This document shows positions 52,739 through 61,473 of a stretch of 64,000 bases of DNA, one piece after another. The notes under the pieces are model-generated. The model made no database searches and was not told the origin of the DNA. It was given only the letters and a program-made list of their open reading frames with translations. The translations under genes and the position numbers were made by a program. The stretch covers positions 620,001 through 684,000 of the forward strand of contig NZ_FNUJ01000006.1 of the NCBI RefSeq assembly GCF_900107925.1, given 5' to 3'. The stretch's first letter is position 1. Every line of letters begins with the position of its first letter. Origin of the DNA: Amycolatopsis pretoriensis. GTDB taxonomy: Bacteria > Actinomycetota > Actinomycetes > Mycobacteriales > Pseudonocardiaceae.

Positions 52739-54031
52739 TCACTCCTGGGAGACTCGGACCGGTTCGGGCTCGACGTGCGGTGCGGGTACGGGCTTCTCCG
52801 CGCGGACCGACGGCAGGCACAGGCACAACGCGCCGCCGAGCACGCACGCCAGGCCCGACAGCGCGACCACCTGGGACCCGCTGAAGTGCTCCAGCAGCAG
52901 ACCACCGAGGGCCGCGCCCGTCGGGGAGGACGCGACGATCACCGAACGGCGGGCGCCGAACACCGCGCCGTACTGCTCGGACGTCACCGCGTTCTGGATG
53001 ACGCTGATCTCCGTCGACGCGTACGGCGCCCACACGAACCCGCCGACGAACATGATCACCAGCGCCAGCGGCAACGCGTGCACGAACACCAGGGGCAGCA
53101 GGATGAGCCCCCAGACCGTCGCGCCCACCGCGTTGACCACCGCCGGGCGGAACCGCGCCAGCCTCGGCACCATCACCAGGCCCAGCAACGCTCCCACGCC
53201 CATCGCCGACCACATCGCGCCGTAGCCCGCGCCGCCGGCGCCGAGGTTCTGCTCGGAGAACACCGGGATCGCGGTCAGCAGCGGGCCGTAGGACAGGAAG
53301 TAGATGACCGTCAGGATCATCATCGCGCGGACCACCGGCACGGTGATCAGCGGGCCGAAGCCGGCGACGAAGCTGTTCTTCTTCGGCGAAGGCGACGACA
53401 CCGGGGTGACCGCCAGAGAAGGGTTGACCCGCACGCCGAGCACCAGCGCCGTCGCGACCAGGCACATGATCGCCGGGATGAACAGCGACCAGATGCCGAT
53501 GAACCCCGCCAGCGAGCCGCCGAGGACCGGGCCGACGAGGTACGGGAACTGGTCGCCGATCGTCAGCACGCCGTTGGCCACCTGCAGCTCGCGGCGCGGG
53601 ATCAGCAACGGCGTGATGACGCGGGTGCCGACCTTCGCCAGCGGGTTCGTCACGCCCATGACGAGGCACAGCCCCAGCACCACCGGGATGCTGAACGTGC
53701 CGACGACCGACAGCAGCGCGATGCCGCCGATCGCGATGCCGCGGACGGCGAACCCGATCGCGGTGAGCTTCACCGGCGACCAGCGGTCGAACCACGCGCC
53801 GAGCAGGGGCCCCGAGACGATCTCCGGGAAGCGGCGGAACAGCACCGCGAGCCCGGCGAGTCCCGGGGAACCGGTTTCCACCAGCACGATCCAGATCAGG
53901 GCGACGGAGGCGAACTCGTCGGCGGTCTCCGACAGCAGGCTGCTCACGGTGAGCTTGCCCAGTCCCGGGAACCGGCCCAGCACCGACCGCTGCCACCGGC
54001 TCCGGACGAAGCCGGGCGCCAGATCCACCAT
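52739..54031 (-). CDS. MFS exporter of the cluster
   Basis: About 430 residues and 10-12 helices, of the MFS_3/enterobactin-exporter type (SETADEFASVALIWIVLVE, FRRFPEIVSGPLLGAWFDRW, APYASTEISVIQNAVTSEQYG). It is likely the product exporter or self-resistance pump. ATG 54031 has AAGGGG at good spacing; the preceding GTG is also possible. It lies between ATP-grasp ligase 2 and the transglutaminase-like gene on the same strand. Confidence 0.88.
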   Translation of the reverse strand: MVDLAPGFVRSRWQRSVLGRFPGLGKLTVSSLLSETADEFASVALIWIVLVETGSPGLAGLAVLFRRFPEIVSGPLLGAWFDRWSPVKLTAIGFAVRGIAIGGIALLSVVGTFSIPVVLGLCLVMGVTNPLAKVGTRVITPLLIPRRELQVANGVLTIGDQFPYLVGPVLGGSLAGFIGIWSLFIPAIMCLVATALVLGVRVNPSLAVTPVSSPSPKKNSFVAGFGPLITVPVVRAMMILTVIYFLSYGPLLTAIPVFSEQNLGAGGAGYGAMWSAMGVGALLGLVMVPRLARFRPAVVNAVGATVWGLILLPLVFVHALPLALVIMFVGGFVWAPYASTEISVIQNAVTSEQYGAVFGARRSVIVASSPTGAALGGLLLEHFSGSQVVALSGLACVLGGALCLCLPSVRAEKPVPAPHVEPEPVRVSQE

Positions 54032-54118
54032 CACTGCCCCTTTCCGGGGTCGACCCCCGCAGCCGGGGGTCCACCGTCCTACCGCGCGACGGTGGACCGC
54101 ATCTCCCGCTGTGCTCGG

Positions 54119-54826
54119 TTACGCGGCCTTCAGCCCGGACTCGCCGGTCTCGTCGGCCGCCTCGGCGACGAGCGAGCCGCCCGCCGTCTCGTACCGGCTG
54201 GCGAACAGCGCCGGGTGCGCCGAGCGGATGCCCTCGACCACGAGCTCGTACGGGAAGTCGTCGAAGTCGCCGTAGTCGTGGAGGAACTCCATGTACCGGC
54301 GGCCCTTGCTGTCGTACGGGTGCGACATGCTGTCGGCCGTGCCGTCGAACTCCAGCGGCGTGATGCCGTACAGCTTGCACAGCAGCTTGGTGAACACCGG
54401 GGTCGCGCGGACCCACTTGCCGTCCAGGTACACGGAGTTCAGCGCGTGGAAGCGGAACACGTCGCCGCCGACCAGCTCGCGCAGCCGCGGCGACGCGAGG
54501 TGGTTGCGGACGTCGGTGAGCGCGATCCGGCTCGGCACCCCCGCCGCGCGGCACACGGCGGCGTACACAATGGACTTGTGGACGCAGAACCCGCGGCCGC
54601 GGCTGATGATCGAGCTCGCCTTGAGGCCCTCGCGGCTCAGCGCCGCGCCGTAGACCTCGTAGTGCAGCTTGTCGCGGACCGCGTAGTACAGCGCGACCGC
54701 CTTGTCGGTGAGGGTCTGCTCGCTGCCGTCGAGCGCCTGCCCGACGAACTCCCGCACGACCGGGTGGTCGTGGTCGAGGAACGGGGTGACCCCGAGCAGG
54801 TCTTGCGGAGGCGTCTCGGCCGCCAT
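54119..54826 (-). CDS. Transglutaminase-like cysteine protein
   Basis: 235 residues with a transglutaminase core: nucleophile Cys81 in RGRGFCVHKSIVYAAVCRAAG and His127 in FRFHALNSVYLDGKWV. The third-residue position usually occupied by Asp reads Thr142 (WVRATPVF), so hydrolase chemistry may be altered. In natural-product clusters such folds form amide bonds from carrier-bound thioesters (for example AdmF of andrimid, from memory). GAAGGA precedes ATG 54826. It is directly downstream of the acyl-dehydrogenase gene. Confidence 0.85.
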   Translation of the reverse strand: MAAETPPQDLLGVTPFLDHDHPVVREFVGQALDGSEQTLTDKAVALYYAVRDKLHYEVYGAALSREGLKASSIISRGRGFCVHKSIVYAAVCRAAGVPSRIALTDVRNHLASPRLRELVGGDVFRFHALNSVYLDGKWVRATPVFTKLLCKLYGITPLEFDGTADSMSHPYDSKGRRYMEFLHDYGDFDDFPYELVVEGIRSAHPALFASRYETAGGSLVAEAADETGESGLKAA

Positions 54827-54855
54827 GTCGTCCTTCTTCCGGTTCCGGCGCCTTC

Positions 54856-56001
54856 TCAGCGCACTCCGAGCATTCTGGCGACCTTGTCCCGCTGGACCTC
54901 CGACGTGCCGGAGTAGATCGTGCCGCCGGTGGCGTCGCGCAGTTCCTTCTCGATGCCGAACTCGCTGAGGTAGCCGCGGCCGCCGAAGATCTGCACGGCG
55001 TTGGTCGCGGACCGGACGTTGGCCTCGCTCGCGAGCACCTTCGCCATGGCCACGTCCACCATCACGTCCTCGCCGGCCTCGAACCGCTTCGCGGTGTCGT
55101 AGAACCAGTTGCGGGTGGTCTCCAGGTCCATCTTCATCTGCACGATCTTTTCCGCGATCAGCTGGCAGGACGCGATCGGCGCCCCGAACTGCTTGCGGGT
55201 CTTGGCGTACTCGACGCTCTGCTCGAGGCGGTGCTCCATCGCGCCCAGGCTGATCGCGAAGGAGAGCAGCACCTCCCACTTCATGACGTAGTCGAGCAGC
55301 AGGAAGCCCTTGCCCCGGCGGCCGACCATGTTCGCCGCGGGCACCACGCAGTCGGTGAACGTCAGGTTCCCCAGTGGCGACGTGCGCAGGCCCATCTTGT
55401 CGACCGGCGGGCCGGCTTCGAAGCCGGGCGTGCCCTTCTCGACGGCGAACACGCTGATGCCGAGCGGCCCGGTGCCCGGCGACGTCCGGGCGTACACGAG
55501 GACGACGTCGGCCACGGGACCGTTGGTGATGAAGAACTTCCGGCCGTTGAGGACGTAGTGGTCGTCGTCCGCGCGCTCGGCCGTGGTCTGCATGGCGGCC
55601 GCGTCGGAGCCACCGTGCGGCTCGGTGATCGCGTGGGCGCAGATCACCGAGCCGTCGATGACCCTCGGCAGCAGCCGGTGCTTGAGCTCCTCCGAACCGA
55701 ACCGGTGGACCGGCACGCCGGTGCTGACGAGCTGGGTCGAGATCGAAAAGCCGAGCCCCCCGTCGCGGCAGTGGCGGCCGAGGCCCTCCAGCACGTGCAT
55801 GGTGGTCGGCAGGTCGTGCCCGCCACCGCCGTACTCCGTGCCGAACGGCAGGCCGAACAGGCCCGTCGCGCCGATCTCCGGCCACAGCTCGCCGGCGAAC
55901 TCGGCTTCGCGGTCGCGCCGGAGGTGGTCGGCGCCCCAGGCCTGGAAGACCTCGGTGTAGCCGTCCCGCAGCTCCTGCTGCTTGTCGGTCCACTGCTGCA
56001 T
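54856..56001 (-). CDS. Acyl-CoA dehydrogenase family, carrier-protein-bound aminoacyl oxidase type (PltE/RedW-like)
   Basis: 381 residues with full ACAD architecture: VICAHAITEPHGGSDAAAM, NGRKFFITNGPVADVVLVYA, a beta-domain with LRTSPLGNLTFTDCVVP, and the FAD/C-terminal IFGGRGYLSEFGIEKELRD and YSGTSEVQRDKVARMLG. The ITE...GSD, N-PVAD and LR-SP-G-x-F-DC-VP pattern matches prolyl-PCP dehydrogenases of pyrrole pathways (PltE, from memory) better than fatty-acid enzymes. Together with the A enzyme and carrier protein next door it forms the classic three-gene amino-acid desaturation cassette. Confidence 0.88.
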   Translation of the reverse strand: MQQWTDKQQELRDGYTEVFQAWGADHLRRDREAEFAGELWPEIGATGLFGLPFGTEYGGGGHDLPTTMHVLEGLGRHCRDGGLGFSISTQLVSTGVPVHRFGSEELKHRLLPRVIDGSVICAHAITEPHGGSDAAAMQTTAERADDDHYVLNGRKFFITNGPVADVVLVYARTSPGTGPLGISVFAVEKGTPGFEAGPPVDKMGLRTSPLGNLTFTDCVVPAANMVGRRGKGFLLLDYVMKWEVLLSFAISLGAMEHRLEQSVEYAKTRKQFGAPIASCQLIAEKIVQMKMDLETTRNWFYDTAKRFEAGEDVMVDVAMAKVLASEANVRSATNAVQIFGGRGYLSEFGIEKELRDATGGTIYSGTSEVQRDKVARMLGVR

Positions 56002-56016
56002 CGGGGGAGCTCCGGC

Positions 56017-56388
56017 TCAGTAGTTGGAGAATTCGTCGTCGAGGTTGTGCGACTCGTCGCCGATGAGGGCGGGCGTGAACATGCAGACCAGCACCATGTC
56101 CTCGTGCGGCGAGGCGATCAGGTGGTGCGGGTCGTGCTTGTCGAGGGCGTAGATCGTGCCGACCTCGATGACGTGCTCGTCACCGGCGGAGTCGATGACC
56201 TTGCCGCTGCCGGCGATGCAGTAGCACGCCTCGAGGTGGTTCTTGTACTCCAGCGCGGAGTCGGTGCCGGCGCGGACGATCGTGTGCGTGACCGTGTAGC
56301 CCATGCCGTCCCGCAGCGTCAGGAAGCGGTGGCTCAGGCCGTTGCCCCACTCGACGCCTTCGACTTCCGAAAGTTTGCGGATGATCAC
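56017..56388 (-). CDS. Ectoine-synthase-like cupin (EctC family) outside an ectoine operon
   Basis: 123 residues from the GTG at 56388 (5 bases after the carrier-protein stop). EctC hallmarks: LRDGMGYTVTHTIVRAGTDS, NHLEACYCIAGSGKV, GTIYALDKHDPHHL. The iron ligands of EctC (Glu57, Tyr84, His92 in Paenibacillus, from memory) correspond here to Glu53, Tyr80, His88 with exactly the same spacing. No ectA/ectB is present. It may cyclise an aminoacyl-amide by dehydration, forming an amidine-type ring, in this pathway (inference). Confidence 0.88.
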   Translation of the reverse strand: MIIRKLSEVEGVEWGNGLSHRFLTLRDGMGYTVTHTIVRAGTDSALEYKNHLEACYCIAGSGKVIDSAGDEHVIEVGTIYALDKHDPHHLIASPHEDMVLVCMFTPALIGDESHNLDDEFSNY

Positions 56389-56392
56389 GGTG

Positions 56393-56677
56393 TCAGGCCG
56401 CCTTTCCCAGGTAGTCCACATCGGACGAGCCCGACGCCGAGTGCAGCTCGACGAACCGGGAGATCGAGGTGATGGAGGTGAAGTCCTGCTCGACGATCTC
56501 GACCTCCTCCATCGGGATCTCGAACGTGGCCTCGAGCCAGGTGACCACGCGCAGCAGGCCGAGGCTGTCGACGACGCCGTTGGCGCGCAGGTCGTAGTCG
56601 GCTTCGAGCTCCTCCGGGCCGACGCCCGGCAGGAACTCGTCGAGGACGTACTGCTTGATCTGCTCGGAATAACTCAT
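56393..56677 (-). CDS. Stand-alone acyl/peptidyl carrier protein
   Basis: 94 residues with a four-helix carrier fold; the phosphopantetheine site is Ser38 in NGVVDSLGLLRVV. It is acidic, as usual for carriers. It begins one base after the adenylation gene's stop, so the two are co-translated, and precedes the ectoine-synthase-like and dehydrogenase genes. It should carry the amino acid activated by the upstream enzyme while the dehydrogenase acts. Confidence 0.93.
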   Translation of the reverse strand: MSYSEQIKQYVLDEFLPGVGPEELEADYDLRANGVVDSLGLLRVVTWLEATFEIPMEEVEIVEQDFTSITSISRFVELHSASGSSDVDYLGKAA

Positions 56678-56678
56678 G

Positions 56679-58187
56679 TCAGCTCCCGTTCAACAGGTCT
56701 CGGATGACGGCTTTGCGGTCGGTCTTGCCCGTCGAGGTCGTCGGCAGCGGGTCGTCGACGACGCGGATCGTGGTGGGCAGCGCCGCCCGCGCCAGGCGCT
56801 CGCGGCAGAACTGGCGCAGCGCGAGCACGCCGAGCGGCTCGGTCGTGTCGCGGCGGACGACCGCGTGGATGACGAGCCCCGCGACGTCGTCGGGCACCAC
56901 CACCACGGCCGCGCCGGCGATCCGCTCGTGGCCGAGCAGGACCTGCTCGATCTCTTCGAGGTTCACGCGCACACCGCGGACCTTGACCTGGGAGTCGGTG
57001 CGCCCGACGAGCGTGAACACGCCATCGGCGTCGCGCGCGACGAGGTCGCCGGAGCGGAAGTAGACGCGCCCGCCCTCGCGTTCGACGAACTTGTCCGCCC
57101 CGCCGCCGACCGCGTACCCGGCCGTCTGGAACGGCGTCGACACGAGCAGCTCGCCGGTGGCCGGGCCGTCGACCACCTCGCCGGCGGCGTCGAGCACGAG
57201 CGCGTCGACGCCGGGCAGCGGGCGGCCGATCGGCAGCGGGCCCTCGCCCGCGAAGCCGGTGATCTCGTGGATGAAGCTGTCGTTGGTCTCGGTGGCGCCG
57301 TAGATGTTGTGGAAGCGTGCGTTCGGGAACAGCCGCGGCAGCTCGGGCAGCAGCTTCGCGGGCATCTTGTCGCCGGTGACGATCACGTGCTTGACCGACT
57401 CGAACGGCTGCACGCCGGGAACGTCGGCGAGCAGCCGGTAGAGCATCGGGACCGACTGGACGACCTCGACCCCCTCGGTGCGGATCACCTCGGCGAGGTG
57501 CTTGCCGTTGGTCGCCTTGTCCGGCTCGACCAGGACCGTCGTGCCGCCGGCCTTGAACGTGGCGCGGATGTCGAGCAGGCACAGGTCGAAGTTGAACGGC
57601 GCGTAGTTCAATACCACCGTGCCGGGCCGCAGCCGGAACTTCGTGACCGCCCACTCGGTGAAGCGCTCGACGGCCTGGAAGCTCAGCGGAACCACCTTGG
57701 GCAGGCCGGTGGAGCCCGACGTCGTGAAGATGAACGAGGTGGCGTCCGGGCTGACGTCGGGACCGGTGATGCCGTCGAGGCCGGCCAGGTCGCCGTCCGG
57801 CGCGACCGCGGTGGTGTCGATCTTGTGGATCCGCCGGCCGCCGACGCCCGCGCCGGGCTCGGCGGTCAGGACGTCGGTGCAGTCCGCCTTCTCCAGCAGC
57901 TCTTCGAGCGCCGTCGCGCCGAGCTCGGTGGAGGGCAGCATGAACGGGCGGCGTGCCAGCAGGCAGGCCACGATGAGCGCGACCGTGCGCGGGGTCTTCG
58001 CGGCGTGAACGGCGACGCGGGCCTCGGCCGGCAGCTGCAGCGCCGACAGGCCCTCGTAGGCCGACATGGTCATGGCGGCGAGATCGGCGTAGGACACCCG
58101 GACGTCGCCCAGCACCAGTGCGGTCGACTCCGGCCGGGTGCGGGCGAAGTCGGCCAGGCAGCCGAGCAGCGAACGCGAGTACGGCAC
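56679..58187 (-). CDS. Stand-alone adenylation enzyme (amino acid-AMP ligase)
   Basis: 502 residues, ANL family: A3 FIFTTSGSTGLPKVV, A5 NIYGATETN, A7 YFRSGDLVARD, A8 RTDSQVKVRGVRVNLEEIE, A10 TSTGKTDRKAV. Pocket residues read by eye at the GrsA positions are D-L-L-Q-I-T-I-D-S; the DLL start recalls free-standing proline activators (DLLYLALVC, from memory), the rest does not. GTG 58187 is chosen with GGAG five bases before it. It loads the carrier protein encoded one base downstream. Confidence 0.92.
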   Translation of the reverse strand: MPYSRSLLGCLADFARTRPESTALVLGDVRVSYADLAAMTMSAYEGLSALQLPAEARVAVHAAKTPRTVALIVACLLARRPFMLPSTELGATALEELLEKADCTDVLTAEPGAGVGGRRIHKIDTTAVAPDGDLAGLDGITGPDVSPDATSFIFTTSGSTGLPKVVPLSFQAVERFTEWAVTKFRLRPGTVVLNYAPFNFDLCLLDIRATFKAGGTTVLVEPDKATNGKHLAEVIRTEGVEVVQSVPMLYRLLADVPGVQPFESVKHVIVTGDKMPAKLLPELPRLFPNARFHNIYGATETNDSFIHEITGFAGEGPLPIGRPLPGVDALVLDAAGEVVDGPATGELLVSTPFQTAGYAVGGGADKFVEREGGRVYFRSGDLVARDADGVFTLVGRTDSQVKVRGVRVNLEEIEQVLLGHERIAGAAVVVVPDDVAGLVIHAVVRRDTTEPLGVLALRQFCRERLARAALPTTIRVVDDPLPTTSTGKTDRKAVIRDLLNGS

Positions 58188-58359
58188 AATGTCTCCAACC
58201 CCGGCCGGGCGGCGACCACCGTCGCGCACCAGCCAGTCACCCCAGCTCCCCCACGGGGAGTCCACTTCGGACTCCGGCGGGGCCCGGGCCGGGCTCCGCG
58301 TGGACTCCACCGTAGCTTCGTGCCGGAGTGACTGGCTTCTCGTGCGGTGCGGCTCCCGA

Positions 58360-59664
58360 TCAGCCGATCGGTGTCCGGTGTGGACGGTCCGACCAGGACT
58401 CCCAGCGCCACAGCCGCCCGGTCCCCTGGGTCGCCTGGACCCCGTCCTCCGACATCTCGAACTTGCCGAAGTCGAGCAGGTACAGAGCGTCGTCGCCGGG
58501 GGCGAACCCGACGTCGATCGGCCGGGCCAGCACCGGTGCGCCCGGCAGCTCCCGCGGCGACCAGTCCGCCGGGTCGACGACCACGAGGCTGCGGCCGACC
58601 GGCGGCCCGCCCGCCGGCAGGCACATCGGGGCTTCGTCGCCGAACAACGTCACGACGAGCTGCCCGGCCAGCGCCCCGCCCGGCACGACGGCGAAGCGGG
58701 TGGCCGAGACGTGCGGCTCGAACTCGAGCAGGGCGCGCTCGGGAAGCGGCAGGTCGTCGTGGTTCGCCAGCAGGAACTCCGGCTGCGCGCCGCGCTCGGG
58801 CGCGAACGCCGGGTCGGTCACCGGGCGGTCGCCGACGAAGTCCGGCCAGCCGTACCAGCCGCCCTGCCGGACGTCGAACAGCAGGTCCGGGGCGTTGCCG
58901 ATCGGGCGGCTGCCCCGGTCGTCGGCGCCCTGGTCGAGCGCGATCAGCCGGCCGTCGGGCAGGAAGCCGAGGCCGAACGCGTTGCGCAGCCCCCAGGCCA
59001 CCAGCTCCATGCCCGAGCCGTCCAGTTCGCACCGCAGCACGGCGGCGGTGCACGGCAGCTGCGCCGCGATCTTCTGCCCCGCGGTGGTCTGCGTGCCGAA
59101 CGGGCCGAACGCCCCGGTGTCGACGGTCGCGCCGGGCTCGTCGGAGAACGGGTCGCGGGTCGTCGCGTTGAACCCGGTCAGCTCGATGTCCAGGCCGGGC
59201 AGGTCGAACGCGTGCGGCAGCCGGCGCAGCCAGCCGAGCTCGTAGGCGTCCAGGCCGATCACGCCGAGGTTCGACATCGCGCCCTGGCTGAAGTAGAGCT
59301 TCCGGTCGGCGCCGACCACGGCCATGTTCGTGTGGTAGTTGCCGGGACCGGGCATGCCGTCGACGACGCCGTGCTTGCGCCCGGCCGCGTCGACGCGGGT
59401 GATCCGGCCGGCCCCGCCCTCGGAGACGAACAGGTCGCCCTCGAACCAGCACAGGCCGGTGACCGGCGCGGCGAGCTCGCCGGCGACGAGTGTCCGCTCG
59501 CCGCCGGCGAGCCGCCAGACCTTCCCGCCGGGCGCCGCGCCGCCGAAGGCGAGACCGGATTCGGCGACGTAGACGCCGCCCGCGTCGTCGAAGGCGAGGC
59601 TGGTCGGGAACTGCAGCCCGGTGGCGACTTCCACCGCCTCGGGGTGCGTCGGATTCAGGGGCAC
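58360..59664 (-). CDS. Glucose/sorbosone dehydrogenase-like beta-propeller protein
   Basis: 434 residues. A six-bladed propeller with PQQ-dependent sugar dehydrogenase-like blades (ATGLQFPTSLAFDDAGGVYVAESG, GLRNAFGLGFLPDGRLIALDQGADDRGSR). There is no signal peptide, unusual for periplasmic PQQ enzymes, so a cytoplasmic or non-PQQ role is possible. GTG 59664 is fixed by AGGAGG six bases upstream. It lies between the DAHP synthase and adenylation genes and is probably in the cluster. Confidence 0.82.
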   Translation of the reverse strand: MPLNPTHPEAVEVATGLQFPTSLAFDDAGGVYVAESGLAFGGAAPGGKVWRLAGGERTLVAGELAAPVTGLCWFEGDLFVSEGGAGRITRVDAAGRKHGVVDGMPGPGNYHTNMAVVGADRKLYFSQGAMSNLGVIGLDAYELGWLRRLPHAFDLPGLDIELTGFNATTRDPFSDEPGATVDTGAFGPFGTQTTAGQKIAAQLPCTAAVLRCELDGSGMELVAWGLRNAFGLGFLPDGRLIALDQGADDRGSRPIGNAPDLLFDVRQGGWYGWPDFVGDRPVTDPAFAPERGAQPEFLLANHDDLPLPERALLEFEPHVSATRFAVVPGGALAGQLVVTLFGDEAPMCLPAGGPPVGRSLVVVDPADWSPRELPGAPVLARPIDVGFAPGDDALYLLDFGKFEMSEDGVQATQGTGRLWRWESWSDRPHRTPIG

Positions 59665-59777
59665 GGCGAAACCTCCTGGCTGGTCGACCACCGGCCGGGC
59701 GGCACCCGGCCGGCTCCGCTGGGCGACGCTAACCGGCGCGGGCCTCCTTCCGCGTCTCCGCACGTGCCGTCCTGCCG

Positions 59778-60824
59778 TCAGCCGGCCAGCAACCGCCGGT
59801 TCCACCACGTCGACAGGCCCCGCCCGACGACGCCGCTGAGCGCGTCGAGCTCGGCGGCCAGCCGCTGGAGGTCCTCGGCGACCAGTGCCTGCGGGCCGTC
59901 GCAGAGCGCCTGCTCCGGGTGAGGGTGGACGTCGACGAGCACGCCGTCCGCGCCGACGGCGACCGCGGCGCGCGACAGCGGCAGGACGAGGTCGCGGCGC
60001 CCGCCCGAGTGCGACGGGTCGATCATCACCGGCAGGTGCGAAAGCCGTTGCACCACCGGCACGGCCGAGATGTCGAGGGTGTTGCGGGTCGCGGTCTCGA
60101 AGGTGCGGATGCCGCGTTCGCAGAGCACGATGTCGAGGTTGCCGCGCTGCGCGATGTACTCCGCGGCCATCAGCCACTCTTCGATGGTGGCGCTCATCCC
60201 GCGCTTGAGCAGCACCGGCTTGCCGGCCGCCCCCACCGCCTGCAGCAGCCCGAAGTTGGACATGTTGCGGGTACCGATCTGCAGCATGTCGGCGTACCGG
60301 GCGACCGTTTCGACGTCGTCGGCGGCGACCACCTCGGTGACGATCGGCAGACCCGTCTCGGCCCGCACGTCGGCCAGGATCCGCAGGCCCTCCTCCCCCA
60401 GGCCCTGGAAGGCGTACGGCGACGTGCGCGGCTTGTAGGCGCCACCGCGCAGCAGCACCGCGCCGGCCGACTGCGCCATCCGCGCCGCCTCGAGGGTCTG
60501 CTCCGGCGTCTCGACCGCGCAGGGCCCGGCGATCAGCGTGACGGTGTCCGGCCCGACCGGCACGCCCCCGACGTACACAGTGGACCGTTCGGGGTGGTGC
60601 TCCCGGCTGACCAGCTTGTACTTGGCCGAAATCCGCGTGACGCTCTGCACCGCGGGCAGGCTGCCGAGGTTCAGCGTTTCGAAGCGGTCGACGTCGCCGA
60701 CCAGGCCGATGACCACGCGGCTCACGCCGCGGCTGACGAAGGCCTCTCCTCCGGCGGCGGCCACCCGCTCGACGATCGCGTCGACGTCCTCCGCGGTGGC
60801 GTCGGTTGCCATGACGATGACCAT
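59778..60824 (-). CDS. aroF: 3-deoxy-7-phosphoheptulonate (DAHP) synthase, type I-beta
   Basis: 348 residues. The N-terminal ~70 residues form a ferredoxin-like regulatory domain; the barrel has IAGPCAVET, LLRGGAYKPRTSPYAFQGLG, IGTRNMSNFGLL, LLKRGMSATIEEW and PVMIDPSHSGG. It condenses phosphoenolpyruvate and erythrose-4-phosphate, the first shikimate step. A dedicated copy in a cluster usually raises aromatic precursor supply, in line with the TrpB2 enzyme at the other end. It is the first gene of the minus-strand block. Confidence 0.94.
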   Translation of the reverse strand: MVIVMATDATAEDVDAIVERVAAAGGEAFVSRGVSRVVIGLVGDVDRFETLNLGSLPAVQSVTRISAKYKLVSREHHPERSTVYVGGVPVGPDTVTLIAGPCAVETPEQTLEAARMAQSAGAVLLRGGAYKPRTSPYAFQGLGEEGLRILADVRAETGLPIVTEVVAADDVETVARYADMLQIGTRNMSNFGLLQAVGAAGKPVLLKRGMSATIEEWLMAAEYIAQRGNLDIVLCERGIRTFETATRNTLDISAVPVVQRLSHLPVMIDPSHSGGRRDLVLPLSRAAVAVGADGVLVDVHPHPEQALCDGPQALVAEDLQRLAAELDALSGVVGRGLSTWWNRRLLAG

Positions 60825-61056
60825 GGTGTCAGCACTCCTCCGGCACTACGTGGTCCCGTCGCCGGCGGCGGCCGGTGCGGGCTCGTGCGGTCCATGCTCC
60901 CCGGGCACCGGCGGGGGCGACGTCTCCGCGGTTGCGCAGCCGGGTGCGGAAGCCGTTGCCGGGCAATGGTTCTCGCAATCGAGCGGTAGTACCGGCCGGG
61001 GCCCCGCCCCTACCGTCGGGGTACTCGTGCCCACCTGAGGAAGAGGGATCCCGAAT

Positions 61057-61473
61057 ATGTCCACCAGCAATGGCACTTCCACCGTGGCGACCGAGCAGGC
61101 CGCCGCCGCCGCGGTCCCGCAGCGCATCGTCGCGGCGTGGGCCGGCAACGACGCGAAGGCGTTCTCGGAAGTCTTCACCGAAGACGGCACGATGGCGCTG
61201 CCCGGCGGGATCTTCGTCAAGGGCCGCGCCGCGATCCAGGAGTTCATGGCGGCCGGCTACGCCGGGCCGTACAAGGGCACCCGCGTCCACGGCGACCCGG
61301 TCGACATCCGCTTCCTCGGTGAAGAGGCGGCGGTCGTCGTCACCGTCGGCGGCGTGCTCGCGCCGGGCGAGACCGAGGTCAGCCCGGAGCGCGCCGTCCG
61401 CGCGATCTGGGTGCTGGCCAAGCAGGACGGCGCGTGGCAGCTCGCCGCGTACCAGAACACCCCGCTGGGCTGA
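61057..61473 (+). CDS. SgcJ/EcaC-type NTF2-like protein
   Basis: 138 residues: an N-terminal helix (PQRIVAAWAGNDAKAFSEVF), then TEDGTMALPGGIFVKGRAAI and VVTVGGVLAPGE. This family occurs in enediyne and other secondary-metabolite clusters, mostly with unknown activity. GAGGAAGAGGGA lies upstream of the ATG. It is divergent from the DAHP synthase across a 232-base promoter region (60825-61056) and may be the last gene of the cluster. Confidence 0.88.
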   Translation: MSTSNGTSTVATEQAAAAAVPQRIVAAWAGNDAKAFSEVFTEDGTMALPGGIFVKGRAAIQEFMAAGYAGPYKGTRVHGDPVDIRFLGEEAAVVVTVGGVLAPGETEVSPERAVRAIWVLAKQDGAWQLAAYQNTPLG

